A stretch of DNA of 64,000 nt from Microbacterium sp. zg-Y625 (GCF_030246925.1 NZ_CP126740.1:2728001-2792000), one strand, 5' to 3'. Counted from the stretch's first letter, positions 25,518 through 34,248 are shown. Notes: generated by a model from the letters alone, not told the origin. A program made the numbers and translations.

Positions 25518-27110
25518 ATGACATACACAGACCAATCGGAACGAGGACGGGTCCGGCGCCTCACGGCCTTGGCCGCCGTCGGGATCATGACGATGCTGAT
25601 CAGCGCATGCACGGCCGACGCGACTGCCGAGCCGGACGCAACCGCACCGGGTGCCCTGGATCAGTTCTACGGGCAGGACGTCGAGTTCGGCGGCTGCGAG
25701 GATTTCGCACAGACAGAGGCCGCTTCGCAGTTCTTCGCGCAGGAGACCCTCGAGTGCACTCACCTCGCCGTGCCGATGGACTATTCCTCCCCGTCTGAGG
25801 AACGCATGCAGATCGGCGTGCTGCGGGTTCCCGCACAGGGAAGCCCCGAGGAACGGATCGGGTCGCTCATCATCAACCCGGGCGGGCCCGGGGAATCGGG
25901 GATGCTCATTGCGGCCGCCCTCAGCCTCAGGCTCGCGGGATCTCCGGTGCTGCAGCGGTTCGATCTGGTCGGCGTCGACCCCCGAGGCGTGGGCGCCTCC
26001 ACGCCGTCGATCCGGTGCTTCACCGATGCCGAACGCGACGCCGGCGCGGCCAAGACGACCCTGGTCGGAGCGTCCGGCGCGTGGACGGCGGAAGACACCG
26101 CCGCTCTCGTCGACAGGTGCGCGCAAGCGTCCGGAGGAGAGAAGGTCCTGGCCGCCGTAGGCACGCGGGATGCCGCCCGCGATCTCGATGTGGTGCGCGC
26201 CGTGCTCGGCGACGAAAAGCTCACCTTCTTCGGCATGAGCTATGGAACCCGCCTGGGTGCCATCTATGCCGAGCAGTTTCCGGACAAGGTCCGCGCCATG
26301 GTGCTCGACGGCGGTGTCGATCCGCGTGCGGACGGCGCTGGCCAGCGGATGGCGACCCTGTCCGGGTTGCAGCGATCCTTCGAGCAGCTTGCCGCCTACT
26401 GCGCGGACACTCCCGATTGTCCGCTCGGCACGGACCCGGGCCAGGCCACGGGCGTGTTCCAGCAGCTGGTCCAGCCCCTTGCGGATGAGCCCGTGCCGGC
26501 GGGCGACGGCCGAACGGCCGACTTCGATCAGGTCATCGGCGGAGTCGGCGCCAGCCTCTACACCCAAGAGGGCTGGGACGCAGCCATCGCGGGCATCGCG
26601 CAGTTGAAGAACGAAGGCCGCGCGGATCAGCTGCTCGCCCTCAACGATCTGTACACCGGTCGCGGGACCGACGGGGTCTGGTCGACCTTGCTCGACGCGA
26701 ACTTCGCGATCAACTGCATGGACGAGGAGCGTCGCACCCCGGAGGCGGAGGAGGTGCTGCGTGCTCAGGTCGCTCGGACCAGTCCGTGGCTGGACTCCGG
26801 CGAGGATTTCGTCGGCAGCACACGCCACGCATGCGAGGCCTGGCCCGCCGATCCCACCCTCGGATTCCCCTACGCCCAGGACATCTCGGGGCTGCCCGAC
26901 ACGCTTGTCATCTCCATCACCGGGGACCCCAGCACTCCGCACGAAGGTGGCATCAGCCTCGCCGAGTCTCTGGGGGCGGCTCTGCTGACCGTCGAAGGCG
27001 AACGGCACACGATCGCACTGCAGGGCATCAGTCCCTGCGTCGACCAGGCTGTCGCGGACTACCTGATCGACCTCGCACTGCCGCCGGCGGACGCGCGGTG
27101 CACCCTGTGA
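25518..27110 (+). CDS. secreted TAP-like alpha/beta hydrolase lipoprotein (S33 peptidase type)
   Basis: A 530-residue exported hydrolase of the Streptomyces tripeptidyl-aminopeptidase/SlpD family. The N-terminus has a lipoprotein signal with lipobox LISAC (Cys31). INPGGPGESG (about 119-128) is the oxyanion loop, FDLVGVDPRGVGAST the strand-3 signature, and FFGMSYGTRLGAIYAEQFP the nucleophile elbow with Ser241. The C-terminal TAP-like domain carries the acid (SITGDPSTPHEGG) and histidine (EGERHTIALQG). Several cysteines suggest disulfides outside the cell. It probably trims peptides from the N-terminus, or hydrolyses related amides or esters, at the cell surface. Confidence 0.88.
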   Translation: MTYTDQSERGRVRRLTALAAVGIMTMLISACTADATAEPDATAPGALDQFYGQDVEFGGCEDFAQTEAASQFFAQETLECTHLAVPMDYSSPSEERMQIGVLRVPAQGSPEERIGSLIINPGGPGESGMLIAAALSLRLAGSPVLQRFDLVGVDPRGVGASTPSIRCFTDAERDAGAAKTTLVGASGAWTAEDTAALVDRCAQASGGEKVLAAVGTRDAARDLDVVRAVLGDEKLTFFGMSYGTRLGAIYAEQFPDKVRAMVLDGGVDPRADGAGQRMATLSGLQRSFEQLAAYCADTPDCPLGTDPGQATGVFQQLVQPLADEPVPAGDGRTADFDQVIGGVGASLYTQEGWDAAIAGIAQLKNEGRADQLLALNDLYTGRGTDGVWSTLLDANFAINCMDEERRTPEAEEVLRAQVARTSPWLDSGEDFVGSTRHACEAWPADPTLGFPYAQDISGLPDTLVISITGDPSTPHEGGISLAESLGAALLTVEGERHTIALQGISPCVDQAVADYLIDLALPPADARCTL

Positions 27111-27143
27111 TCGCCACGTTGCCGTTGGCTGGGACCAGCGCTC

Positions 27144-27905
27144 CTACGGACGAAGATACGACGCACCGTTGGCGTCGAGGATCGCCCCCGATGACCACGC
27201 TGCCTCGGGCGAAGCAAGCCAGAAGACCGCCTCGGCGATCTCCTCCGGGGTGCCGACCCGCCCGAAGGGGCTCTGCGCTCTGAGCGCGTCGCCCTCGGTT
27301 CCGTCGAGCTTCGCCAGCTGGCGCGGCGTGGCCACGAAACCGGGGGCGACCGATGTCACGGAGATCCCCTGCGGAGCGAGGGCGACCGCGAGCGACTGCC
27401 CGAGGGCATGAAGACCGGCCTTGCTTGCCGCATACGCCGGGAACTCAGGTTCGCCGCGGAACGCGCCGCGCGACCCGACGTTGACGATGGCGCCCGGCGA
27501 GGAGCGACCGATGAGGTGATTCGCGAACGCCCACGCCAGGTTCGCGGCCCCCAGAAGGTTGACGTTCACCATCTGCCGGAATGCGGCGTTCCACTGCTCG
27601 TACGGCGTTTCGCCGATCACGTGACGGTTGGAGGGGCCCGGCGCCACGGCGGCATTGCAGACGAGGACGTCGAGCGGGCCGACCGCCTCGATCGCGGCGG
27701 CGACGATGTTCAGCCCACCGTCAGGCACGCCGACGTCGCCGGTGATGACCGCATGGCCGGTGCCCTCGAGGGAACGAAGAGTCTCCTCGGCCCCGGCGTG
27801 GTTCGTGGCATAGTGCACTGCCACGCGATCGCCGGCGCCGGCGAACCGTCGTGCCACGGCGGCGCCGATGCCGCCGGAGGCTCCGGTGATGAGGACCGTC
27901 CTCAT
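27144..27905 (-). CDS. short-chain dehydrogenase/reductase
   Basis: A 253-residue classical SDR. The cofactor motif TGASGGIG is at residues 7-14, with a following HYATNHAG region that favours NADP(H); the structural motif CNAAVAPG corresponds to NNAG. The catalytic residues are Ser145 (VNVGSRGAF), Tyr158 and Lys162 (YAASK). The C-terminus SSGAILDANGASYLRP is like 3-oxoacyl-ACP reductases and related alcohol dehydrogenases. It is convergent with the TAP-like hydrolase gene and has no clear operon partner, so its substrate cannot be named. Confidence 0.9.
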   Translation of the reverse strand: MRTVLITGASGGIGAAVARRFAGAGDRVAVHYATNHAGAEETLRSLEGTGHAVITGDVGVPDGGLNIVAAAIEAVGPLDVLVCNAAVAPGPSNRHVIGETPYEQWNAAFRQMVNVNLLGAANLAWAFANHLIGRSSPGAIVNVGSRGAFRGEPEFPAYAASKAGLHALGQSLAVALAPQGISVTSVAPGFVATPRQLAKLDGTEGDALRAQSPFGRVGTPEEIAEAVFWLASPEAAWSSGAILDANGASYLRP

Positions 27906-28039
27906 GACGCGTCACCTCCGACTCGTGTCGACGACCGAAAACCGATGATCCGCATCCGGCAAGCTCACCCTCATGCCGAACGCACGATCCGAGGCTACTC
28001 GACCGGACTCGGGCGGGCGCCTGCGCGCCGAAACGAGGA

Positions 28040-28092
28040 GATCTGCCGGAATGCGGGCGCATTTCCCGCAGGCATCCGCATTCCGGCAGATC
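28040..28092. repeat. 17-bp perfect inverted repeat with 19-nt loop
   Basis: GATCTGCCGGAATGCGG at 28040-28056 is repeated as its exact reverse complement at 28076-28092. The loop contains a further small GCGGG/CCCGC pairing. It stands in a non-coding stretch upstream of the SDR and next to a gene remnant. There is no T-run on either side, so a simple rho-independent terminator is less likely than a mobile-element scar or a regulator site. Confidence 0.7.
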
Positions 28093-28137
28093 ACCGCAGC
28101 CCGGCGACGCGGGGCGTTCCGGCTGAGGCCGGAATCA

Positions 28138-28224
28138 GTTCAGATCCTCGGCCGCGGCGGCGTGGGCGTGTTCGGAACCCAGATTGCCGTCCGAACAGGG
28201 GCTCGGGTGATCGTCGGCGCCGGA
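28138..28224 (+). pseudogene. remnant of a medium-chain (zinc-type) dehydrogenase/quinone reductase
   Basis: In one frame these 87 bases read VQILGRGGVGVFGTQIAVRT then GARVIVGAG, which matches the nucleotide-binding segment of NADPH:quinone reductase and other MDR enzymes (V.I.GasGGVG.fa.QIAk..GA.Vi). No start, catalytic domain or C-terminus can be found on either side, and the flanks read as unrelated sequence. It therefore looks like the last recognisable piece of a deleted gene. The palindrome at 28040-28092 and the hairpin at 28236-28277 bracket it. Confidence 0.5.
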
Positions 28225-28235
28225 CGACAGACACA

Positions 28236-28277
28236 CGAGGAGCGGAGGGTTCGCGCGCGCGGACCCTCCGCTCCTCG
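28236..28277 (-). terminator. terminator hairpin after the CPBP protease gene
   Basis: CGAGGAGCGGAGGGT (28236-28250) and its perfect complement (28263-28277) form a 15-bp stem with a 12-nt loop. It begins 7 bp beyond the stop codon of the leftward CPBP gene at 28284, as expected for its transcription terminator. The U-tract is weak, as is common in this group. Confidence 0.75.
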
Positions 28278-28283
28278 TTCACC

Positions 28284-29168
28284 TCACGATGTACGTGCGC
28301 CGACCGCGGGTGCCGTGAGCTTTCCTGTCGCACGCGCCCGCCGGTCGGCCGCGACGATCGCGGCGATCATGAGGGCGGAGAGCACGGCACTGATGGCGAC
28401 GGGGACGACCGATGCCTCGACCCCGAACTGTCCTCCGGACAGCCATACGGACCCATGCGCGGTGCCGGCGAGCAGGCCGGGCTCAGCCAAGCCCGAGACA
28501 GGGATCCCGAGCAGCCCCTGCACGGCGTTCCATCCGAAGTGGAGCCCGATCGGGAACCACAGGGAACGCCGCCAGAAGAACGCGGCTCCGAGGAGGATGC
28601 CGGCTTCCAGCGCGATCGCGAACGCGCTCCACCATGTGGCGCCGGGGTTCAGAAGGTGCGCGGCTCCAAACAAGGCGGCGGTGATGCCGAGCGCGATCCA
28701 CCGCCCGGTGGCAAGCGAGATCGACTGCAGCAGAAGCCCGCGGAAGACGATCTCCTCGACGACCGCCGCTCCGACGCTCACCGAGAGGACGGCGAGGAGA
28801 ACCGAGGCGGGGTTCTCGTCACCCCACTCGAAGGTCAACCCTCCGAGCAGAGCGACGATGCCGACAGACGTAACGATGAAGGCGACGCCGACGCCGATCC
28901 CACCGAACAGTTCCCGGGCGGCGCCGCGCGCAGCGAGCTCCGGGGTGCTCCGCCCGCCGAGGCGGCGTTTGATGAGGATGTAGAGGAGGACGGCCGCGAC
29001 GGCGCTCACGACGGCTGCGGCGGATGAGCCGATCGGCCCGAAGATGCCGCCGAGCGCGAGAAGCGCGCCCGTGAGGCCGTAGATGACGACGACGCCGACG
29101 GCAGTCCATACAAGGGGGTGGCGAACCCATCGCAGCCGGGGGCGGCGTGGGGTCGTGGAGGTGTTCAT
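28284..29168 (-). CDS. CPBP-family intramembrane metalloprotease
   Basis: A 294-residue membrane protein of the CAAX protease/bacteriocin-processing (Abi) family with about eight helices. The catalytic motifs are complete: EEIVFRG with Glu138-Glu139 and Arg143, FGAAHLLN with His171, and LHFGWNAVQG with His210 and Asn214. The start MNTSTTPRRPRLRWVRHPLVW puts a basic leader before the first helix. Bacterial members act in protein or peptide processing, immunity to bacteriocins, or signalling. The neighbouring two-component system on the same strand is separated by 91 bp and could control it. Confidence 0.9.
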   Translation of the reverse strand: MNTSTTPRRPRLRWVRHPLVWTAVGVVVIYGLTGALLALGGIFGPIGSSAAAVVSAVAAVLLYILIKRRLGGRSTPELAARGAARELFGGIGVGVAFIVTSVGIVALLGGLTFEWGDENPASVLLAVLSVSVGAAVVEEIVFRGLLLQSISLATGRWIALGITAALFGAAHLLNPGATWWSAFAIALEAGILLGAAFFWRRSLWFPIGLHFGWNAVQGLLGIPVSGLAEPGLLAGTAHGSVWLSGGQFGVEASVVPVAISAVLSALMIAAIVAADRRARATGKLTAPAVGARTS

Positions 29169-29259
29169 TTTTGTTGTCCGTTCCGCGTGGTTATGACGCT
29201 CCACGAAAAATATGCCGAGCGACCACCTGCACCCATCCCCCAAAGGTCGACAATCGGGA

Positions 29260-29937
29260 TCAGTCGTCGACCAATCCGGAGCGGTAGGCGAGCACCACCG
29301 CCTGGACGCGGTCGCGCACCTGGAGTTTCGCGAGCACACGCGTCACATACGTCTTCACCGTTTCGCGCGTGACGACGAGCGCCCCAGCGATCTCGGCATT
29401 CGACATCCCGTGAGCGAGCGCCTTCAACACGTCCAGCTCGCGCGGCGTCAGCGTCGCGATGAAGTCCGTGGCCTCCGCATCCGGGCGCACCCGGCCCGCG
29501 AACGCACCGATGAGCCGGCGCGTGACGGCCGGTGCGAGCAGCGCCTCGCCGCGCGCGACGGTGCGGATGCCGGCGAGGAGGTCCTGTGGTGGAGTGTCCT
29601 TCAGCAAGAAGCCGCTCGCACCGGCCCGCAGCGCCTCGAAGACGTACTCGTCGAGGGAGAAGGTCGTGACCACGAGCACCCGTGGCGCGCCATCGCCGGC
29701 CAGCGGCCCCGCGATCGCGCGCGTCGCAGCGATCCCACCCAACCGAGGCATCCGCACATCCATGAGGATGACGTCGGGGTGGCTCCGCGCGGCAAGCGCG
29801 ATCGCCTCCTCCCCGTCACTGCCTGTGGCCACCAGCTCCATGTCAGGTTGGGCGCGGATCGCGCGGGCGAAGCCCTCGCGAATGAGTGGCTGGTCGTCGA
29901 CGACGGCGACCCGAATGAGGCTGGATGCGTCGGTCAC
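29260..29937 (-). CDS. NarL/LuxR-family response regulator
   Basis: A 225-residue response regulator. The receiver domain (1-120) carries the acidic pair Asp14-Asp15, phosphoacceptor Asp60 in VILMDVRMP, and Lys in LLKDTPP. The C-terminal LuxR helix-turn-helix covers about 160-225 (LTPRELDVLKALAHGMSNAEIAGALVVTRETVKTYVTRVLAKL). Its GTG start overlaps the histidine kinase stop by 4 bp, so the pair is translated together. The target genes are unknown; the CPBP protease gene lies directly downstream. Confidence 0.93.
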   Translation of the reverse strand: MTDASSLIRVAVVDDQPLIREGFARAIRAQPDMELVATGSDGEEAIALAARSHPDVILMDVRMPRLGGIAATRAIAGPLAGDGAPRVLVVTTFSLDEYVFEALRAGASGFLLKDTPPQDLLAGIRTVARGEALLAPAVTRRLIGAFAGRVRPDAEATDFIATLTPRELDVLKALAHGMSNAEIAGALVVTRETVKTYVTRVLAKLQVRDRVQAVVLAYRSGLVDD

Positions 29938-31076
29938 CGCACGGCCTCCGGCAGTCGAGCCTCGACGACGAACCGCCCGTCGGAGGTCGGGCCGGCTCGG
30001 AACGACCCACCCACCTGCTCGATACGCGCCGCGCTGCCTGCGAGCCCACGCCCATCCGAGGACAGGGGCTTCCTGGCCCGTCCGAGTGCGTTCGTCACGC
30101 GCAGCACGGCACTATCGCCCTCGCGGAAGTACTCCACTTGCACCGGTGTCCGGGGGGCGTGTTTGAGAGCGTTGGTGGCGGCCTCCTGCGCAACGCGTCG
30201 CAGCGCGGCTGCAGCATCCGCAGACAGGACGGGCTCGGGAACGTCCTCGTGCACCTCGACCTGATGGCCGGCCTCGCGCAGCCGCGTCACGAACTGGTCG
30301 ATGGCGGCCGACACGGTCGGCTGCATCGGAGCGCCGGCGCCCTCCGCATGGAGGGCGCCGAGGAGCTCGCGCAACTCGCCCAGCGCCTCCCGTCCCGTCC
30401 GCCCGATGCCGGCAAGGGTCTCATCGCGCGCTGCACGCTCGTCCGAGGGAAGGAAGGCCGCGGATTCCGCCTGCACGACCATGGCCGTCACGTGGTGGGT
30501 GACCACGTCGTGCAGGTCCCGGGCGAGCAGCACGCGCTCTTTCCGCACCGCGCCCGCCTCGGCCTGATGAACACGCCCCGCCTGGCTCGCCTGCCGCAGG
30601 GCGACGAAGCGACCGATCGTCCAGGGCAGCGCCAGCACCGCCGCGAAGGTCGCGAAGCCCAGTGGGGGCTCGGGGGAGCCGAGAGCGAGGAGCGTGAGCG
30701 CGAGCGCGAGATACATCGCCCCGATGACCCCCGCGGTGATCCACGGGCGGCGGCCATGGGCGCCGACGCTGTACAGAGCGATCGGGAGGGCGACGCCGGC
30801 CGCGCCCGTGGTGGTTCCGGTTATCTCGGCGATGCAGAAGGCCGCCCCGACGACAAACATCGCGACACGCGGCGCGCGGCGCCGCAGTACGAGGGGGAGA
30901 GCTTGCGCAGCCTGCAACAAGATCGCGATGGGCCCGGTGCTGGGCCCATCCAGTGCTCCCAGGACAGTACCGGGAATACCGAGCGGCAGGACGGCGACGA
31001 GGAGAAGACCGATCCCCAGTGCGCCGTCCTGAACCTCCGGGCGTGCGATGGCACTGCGAAAGGCTGACGGGTGCAT
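29934..31076 (-). CDS. NarL-type sensor histidine kinase
   Basis: A 380-residue membrane kinase of the DesK/NarX-like actinobacterial group. Residues 15-165 contain five or six membrane helices with short loops and no large outer domain. The HisKA_3 phosphorylation helix is ERVLLARDLHDVVTHHVTAMVVQ with His189. The ATPase domain shows the N-box EAATNALKHAP and the G-box DGRGLAGSAARIEQVGG. The ATG at 31076 is preferred; residues upstream in the frame run into the tRNA-Ser gene. It signals to the response regulator encoded downstream with a 4-bp overlap, probably sensing a membrane-active signal. Confidence 0.92.
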   Translation of the reverse strand: MHPSAFRSAIARPEVQDGALGIGLLLVAVLPLGIPGTVLGALDGPSTGPIAILLQAAQALPLVLRRRAPRVAMFVVGAAFCIAEITGTTTGAAGVALPIALYSVGAHGRRPWITAGVIGAMYLALALTLLALGSPEPPLGFATFAAVLALPWTIGRFVALRQASQAGRVHQAEAGAVRKERVLLARDLHDVVTHHVTAMVVQAESAAFLPSDERAARDETLAGIGRTGREALGELRELLGALHAEGAGAPMQPTVSAAIDQFVTRLREAGHQVEVHEDVPEPVLSADAAAALRRVAQEAATNALKHAPRTPVQVEYFREGDSAVLRVTNALGRARKPLSSDGRGLAGSAARIEQVGGSFRAGPTSDGRFVVEARLPEAVR

Positions 31077-31201
31077 AGGGACATCCTGGCCCGCTGCTGC
31101 GACGGACGGGCCAAGCGCCAGGCGGCACGCAGGAGGAACGGTTCCGCAATCCGTCGCAGAACCTGTCCGACGGGATCGAGCGGTAGCATCGCCAAACCCA
31201 A

Positions 31202-31227
31202 AAATCCCCCGGCTTACCGGGGGATTT
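31202..31227 (-). terminator. terminator of tRNA-Ser(GCT)
   Basis: AAATCCCCCGG and its exact complement CCGGGGGATTT form an 11-bp stem around a 4-nt loop just after the 3' end of the tRNA, and on that strand the stem runs into a TTTTTGGGTTT tract. This is a classic rho-independent terminator separating the tRNA from the histidine kinase gene. Confidence 0.85.
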
Positions 31228-31230
31228 ACG

Positions 31231-31319
31231 CGGAGACGGAGGGATTTGAACCCTCGGTCCCCATAAGGGGACTCCACCTTAGCAGGGTGGTGCACTAGGC
31301 CTGACTATGCGACGTCTCC
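31231..31319 (-). tRNA. tRNA-Ser (anticodon GCT)
   Basis: The minus strand folds as a class II tRNA of 89 nt without encoded CCA. The acceptor arm GGAGACG pairs with CGTCTCC, the anticodon stem-loop ACCCTGCTAAGGTGG presents GCT, the long variable arm is GTCCCCTTATGGGGAC, and the T-arm is GAGGGTTCAAATCCCTC. The long variable arm and anticodon identify the tRNA reading AGC/AGU serine codons. A second tRNA-Ser and serS follow within 5 kb. Confidence 0.95.
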
Positions 31320-31390
31320 AGGCATCCGGCGACAAGCGACGGATGCGCTCAGCCATCATAACCCGCTCGCGCACCCCGCGATGAACACGC

Positions 31391-32686
31391 TCACTCGCCG
31401 ACGTTGCCCACCGAGCAGGTCTCCTGCGCGGCGGTGGAGCCCGTGATCGACTCGGGCAGCACGACGGTGCCCTCCGCGGGCGGCGCGGGGTCGACCGGCG
31501 TCTCCCCCGCGCCGGGGTCGGCGCCGTCCGCGGGCGGGTCGGTCGGCGCCCCGGCGGTCGGAGGCTCGACCACCACGACGGCGTCGTTCTTGCCGGCCTC
31601 GCCGGTCAGCTGCAGCGGCTGGTTGGCCACCAGCGCATCCCACAGCTGTTCGGCGGCGTCGTAATCGGGAACGACCCGGGCCATGTCGTACGGGTCCTCG
31701 AGGGTGGGGTACTGCAGAAAGGTGATGTCGTCGAACGGGACGTCCTTCGCGGCGAGCGCGATCTGCACCAGGCGCACGGGATTGGCGAGCGAGTCACTCG
31801 GGGTGACGTTGTTCACCGCGGTGCCGGCCAGCTTGCCGAGCGTGCCGACGTCGGTGAGCACCTCGTCGCTCACGAGCTTGCGCACGAGGCGCGACATGTA
31901 CTGCTGCTGGTTCGAGATGCGACCGAGGTCGGAGCCGTCGCCCACGCCGTGCCGCGTGCGCAGGAACTGCAGCGCCTCGAAGCCCGACACGGTGCGCATG
32001 CCGGCGGGCCAGTCGATGCCGGTGTGGCGGTCGCGGATGCCACCGCCCGCGATGCAGACGTCGACGCCGCCGATGGCGTCGGTGATGTTGATGACGTTGC
32101 CGAAGGTAACCTTCGCGGCATACGGCACGCTCAGCCCGCTCAGCTCGGACAGCGTGTCGACGACGCACCCGAGGCCGCCGTGGCCGTAGGCGGCGTTGAG
32201 CTGCTGCTTGCGCAGGGCGGGCGCGATCGTGCCGTCCTCGCTCGTGCACGACGGGATCGGCACCATGAGGTCGCGCGGAAACGACACCACGGTCACCCGC
32301 CGCGGAGCGTCCGAGATGTGCACCAGCAGGTTGACGTCGTTGAGCTTGCCCGCCGCATCGGCCCCCTTGCAGCGGCCGCCGAACGAATCGGCGATCTCCT
32401 CTTCGCACTCGTCGGTGCCCGTCACGACCATCGTGATGGGCCCCGGCAGCGGGCCGAGGCTCGGCGGCTCGGCCGGCTCGTCCTCGAGCGCGACGGAGTT
32501 GGCCGCGAAGTCCGTCACGAGCCCCACGGCCGCGTAGCCGACCACGCTCGCGGCGGAGACGACGACAACCCCCGCGATCACGCCGAGCACGGTCAGCACC
32601 TGCATCAGCGGGTGCGGTTGCCTCAGCACGCCGTGGCGGGCGACGGGAAGCCGCCGACCGCGGGTCGGGTCGCCGCGCCCAGTCAT
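31391..32686 (-). CDS. LytR-CpsA-Psr (LCP) family cell-wall ligase
   Basis: A 431-residue envelope enzyme that would transfer lipid-linked glycopolymers to peptidoglycan. A basic leader and one membrane helix (about residues 28-52) precede the LCP domain. Its signatures are KLNDVNLLVHISDAPRRVTVVSFPRDLMVPIP, DAIGGVDVCI, and FEALQFLRTRHGVGDGSDLGRISNQQQYM, with the Asp/Arg residues that bind the polyprenyl pyrophosphate head. A Pro/Ala/Asp-rich linker leads to a C-terminal tail with AAQETCSVGN. The tail motif is shared with the paralogue encoded just upstream, with which it overlaps by 4 bp. Confidence 0.92.
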   Translation of the reverse strand: MTGRGDPTRGRRLPVARHGVLRQPHPLMQVLTVLGVIAGVVVVSAASVVGYAAVGLVTDFAANSVALEDEPAEPPSLGPLPGPITMVVTGTDECEEEIADSFGGRCKGADAAGKLNDVNLLVHISDAPRRVTVVSFPRDLMVPIPSCTSEDGTIAPALRKQQLNAAYGHGGLGCVVDTLSELSGLSVPYAAKVTFGNVINITDAIGGVDVCIAGGGIRDRHTGIDWPAGMRTVSGFEALQFLRTRHGVGDGSDLGRISNQQQYMSRLVRKLVSDEVLTDVGTLGKLAGTAVNNVTPSDSLANPVRLVQIALAAKDVPFDDITFLQYPTLEDPYDMARVVPDYDAAEQLWDALVANQPLQLTGEAGKNDAVVVVEPPTAGAPTDPPADGADPGAGETPVDPAPPAEGTVVLPESITGSTAAQETCSVGNVGE

Positions 32687-33981
32687 CCCCCCAGATTACC
32701 GTTTGAGCAGGTCTCCTGCGCGGCGGTCTGCCCGGGGATCGACGACGGCAGCGTCACACCGGGCGCGGGGGTCTCCCCGGGGGTGGCGGCGTCACCGGGC
32801 GCCGCGGGGTCGACCGGCGCCACATCCGGGTTCTCCGGATCCACGACGACGACACCGTCGCCCTGGCTGGCTTCGCCGCTCAGCGTGATCGGCTGGTTCG
32901 CCTCGAGCGCCGCCCACAGCGCCGCGGCGGCATCCTCGTCGGGCGCGACGCGGTTGGGATCGTACGGGTCTTCCACGACCGGGTACTGCACGAAGACGAT
33001 CTCCTCGAAGGGCACGTTCTTCACCGCGAGGGCGATCTGCACGAGCGTCACCGGGTTGGTGAGGCTCTTGCTGGGGGTGACGTTGTCGACCGCGGTGGAT
33101 GCCAGCGAATACAGCGTCGCCGGGTTCGAGAGCACCTCGTCGCTGACGAGCTTGCGCACCAGGCGCGACATGTACTGCTGCTGGTTCGAGATGCGGCCGA
33201 GGTCGCCGCCGTTGCCCACCCCGTGCCGCGTGCGCAGGAACTGCAGCGCCTCCACTCCCGAGATGGTGCGGTTTCCCGCCTCCCAGTCGATGCCGGTGTG
33301 GTGATCGCGGATGCCGTTGGCGATGCAGACCTCCACCCCGCCGATCGCGTTGGTGATCTCGATCACGCCGCCCCAGGTCACCTTGGCGGCGAACGGGATG
33401 TCCTGACCGGTCAGCTCCGAGATCGCCGCGGCGACGCACGCGAGCCCGTTCTCTCCGCCGTTGGTGTACGCCGAGTTGAGCGGCTGCCTGCTCGTGGCCG
33501 GGGTCACCGTGCCGTCGGAGTGCGTGCACGACGGGATCGGCATCATGAGGTCGCGGGGGAACGAGACCACGGTGACGCGGCGAGGAGCGTCGGAGATGTG
33601 CACGAGCATGTTGACGTCGTTCAGCTCGCCGGCGGCATCCGCCCCCGTGCACCGGTCGCCGAAGTATGCGGCGTACTCGGGCTCGCACGCGTCGGTGCCC
33701 GCCAGCAGCAGATTGACGCCGCCCTCGATGGCCCCGATGTCCGGGGGCACGGGGCTCTGGCCTTCCAGGTCGACCGACCCATCGGCGAAGTTCGAGGCGA
33801 GGTCGTAGGCGGTGTACGCCGCCACGCTGACACCCGACACCAGCACGACCGCCAGCGCCACCGCGAGCACCTTCATCAGCTGCGCGAAGGGACCGGGCGT
33901 GCGCTGCACGCCGTGGCGGGCCAGCGGCCGCCGACCGGACGAGGGCGCGCTCGCGCCGCTCGGGTCGGATGTGGCGATCAC
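32683..33981 (-). CDS. LytR-CpsA-Psr (LCP) family cell-wall ligase, tandem paralogue
   Basis: A 432-residue paralogue of the next gene, with the same layout: short basic cytoplasmic leader, membrane helix (about 33-58), LCP domain with ELNDVNMLVHISDAPRRVTVVSFPRD and QFLRTRHGVGNGGDLGRIS, Pro/Ala linker and the tail AAQETCSNGNLGG. The GTG start at 33981 follows GAGGAGACG. The two copies differ mainly in the linker and around the cysteine pairs of the outer domain, so they may handle different glycopolymers or form a pair. They are translationally coupled and lie between two tRNA-Ser genes. Confidence 0.92.
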   Translation of the reverse strand: MIATSDPSGASAPSSGRRPLARHGVQRTPGPFAQLMKVLAVALAVVLVSGVSVAAYTAYDLASNFADGSVDLEGQSPVPPDIGAIEGGVNLLLAGTDACEPEYAAYFGDRCTGADAAGELNDVNMLVHISDAPRRVTVVSFPRDLMMPIPSCTHSDGTVTPATSRQPLNSAYTNGGENGLACVAAAISELTGQDIPFAAKVTWGGVIEITNAIGGVEVCIANGIRDHHTGIDWEAGNRTISGVEALQFLRTRHGVGNGGDLGRISNQQQYMSRLVRKLVSDEVLSNPATLYSLASTAVDNVTPSKSLTNPVTLVQIALAVKNVPFEEIVFVQYPVVEDPYDPNRVAPDEDAAAALWAALEANQPITLSGEASQGDGVVVVDPENPDVAPVDPAAPGDAATPGETPAPGVTLPSSIPGQTAAQETCSNGNLGG

Positions 33982-34030
33982 GGACGTCTCCTCGGGTGGG
34001 GCGGGCCGTGCTCGCCACACCCGAACGCCG

Positions 34031-34118
34031 TGGCGGAGGGTGTGGGATTCGAACCCACGGGACATTTCTGCCCACTGGTTTTCAAGACCAGGTCCATCGG
34101 CCGCTCGGACAACCCTCC
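34031..34118 (-). tRNA. tRNA-Ser (anticodon TGA)
   Basis: The minus strand gives an 88-nt class II tRNA including an encoded CCA end. The acceptor GGAGGGT pairs with ACCCTCC, the anticodon loop CTTGAAA presents TGA, the variable arm is long (TGGGCAGAAATGTCCC region), and the T-arm is GTGGGTTCGAATCCCAC. It reads UCA-type serine codons. It stands between the LCP genes and the HAD/serS pair. Confidence 0.95.
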
Positions 34119-34248
34119 CGGCGAACGCCCTAGGGCATCCGTCGACAGGCCCCGAGTCTAGTCGACGGCACTGCGCTCCATTGTCGCCGGGGCGCCTGGG
34201 CGGGCGCTGAACGACGCCCGAAGACCGCGGGCGGGGCCGCTGCCCAGG

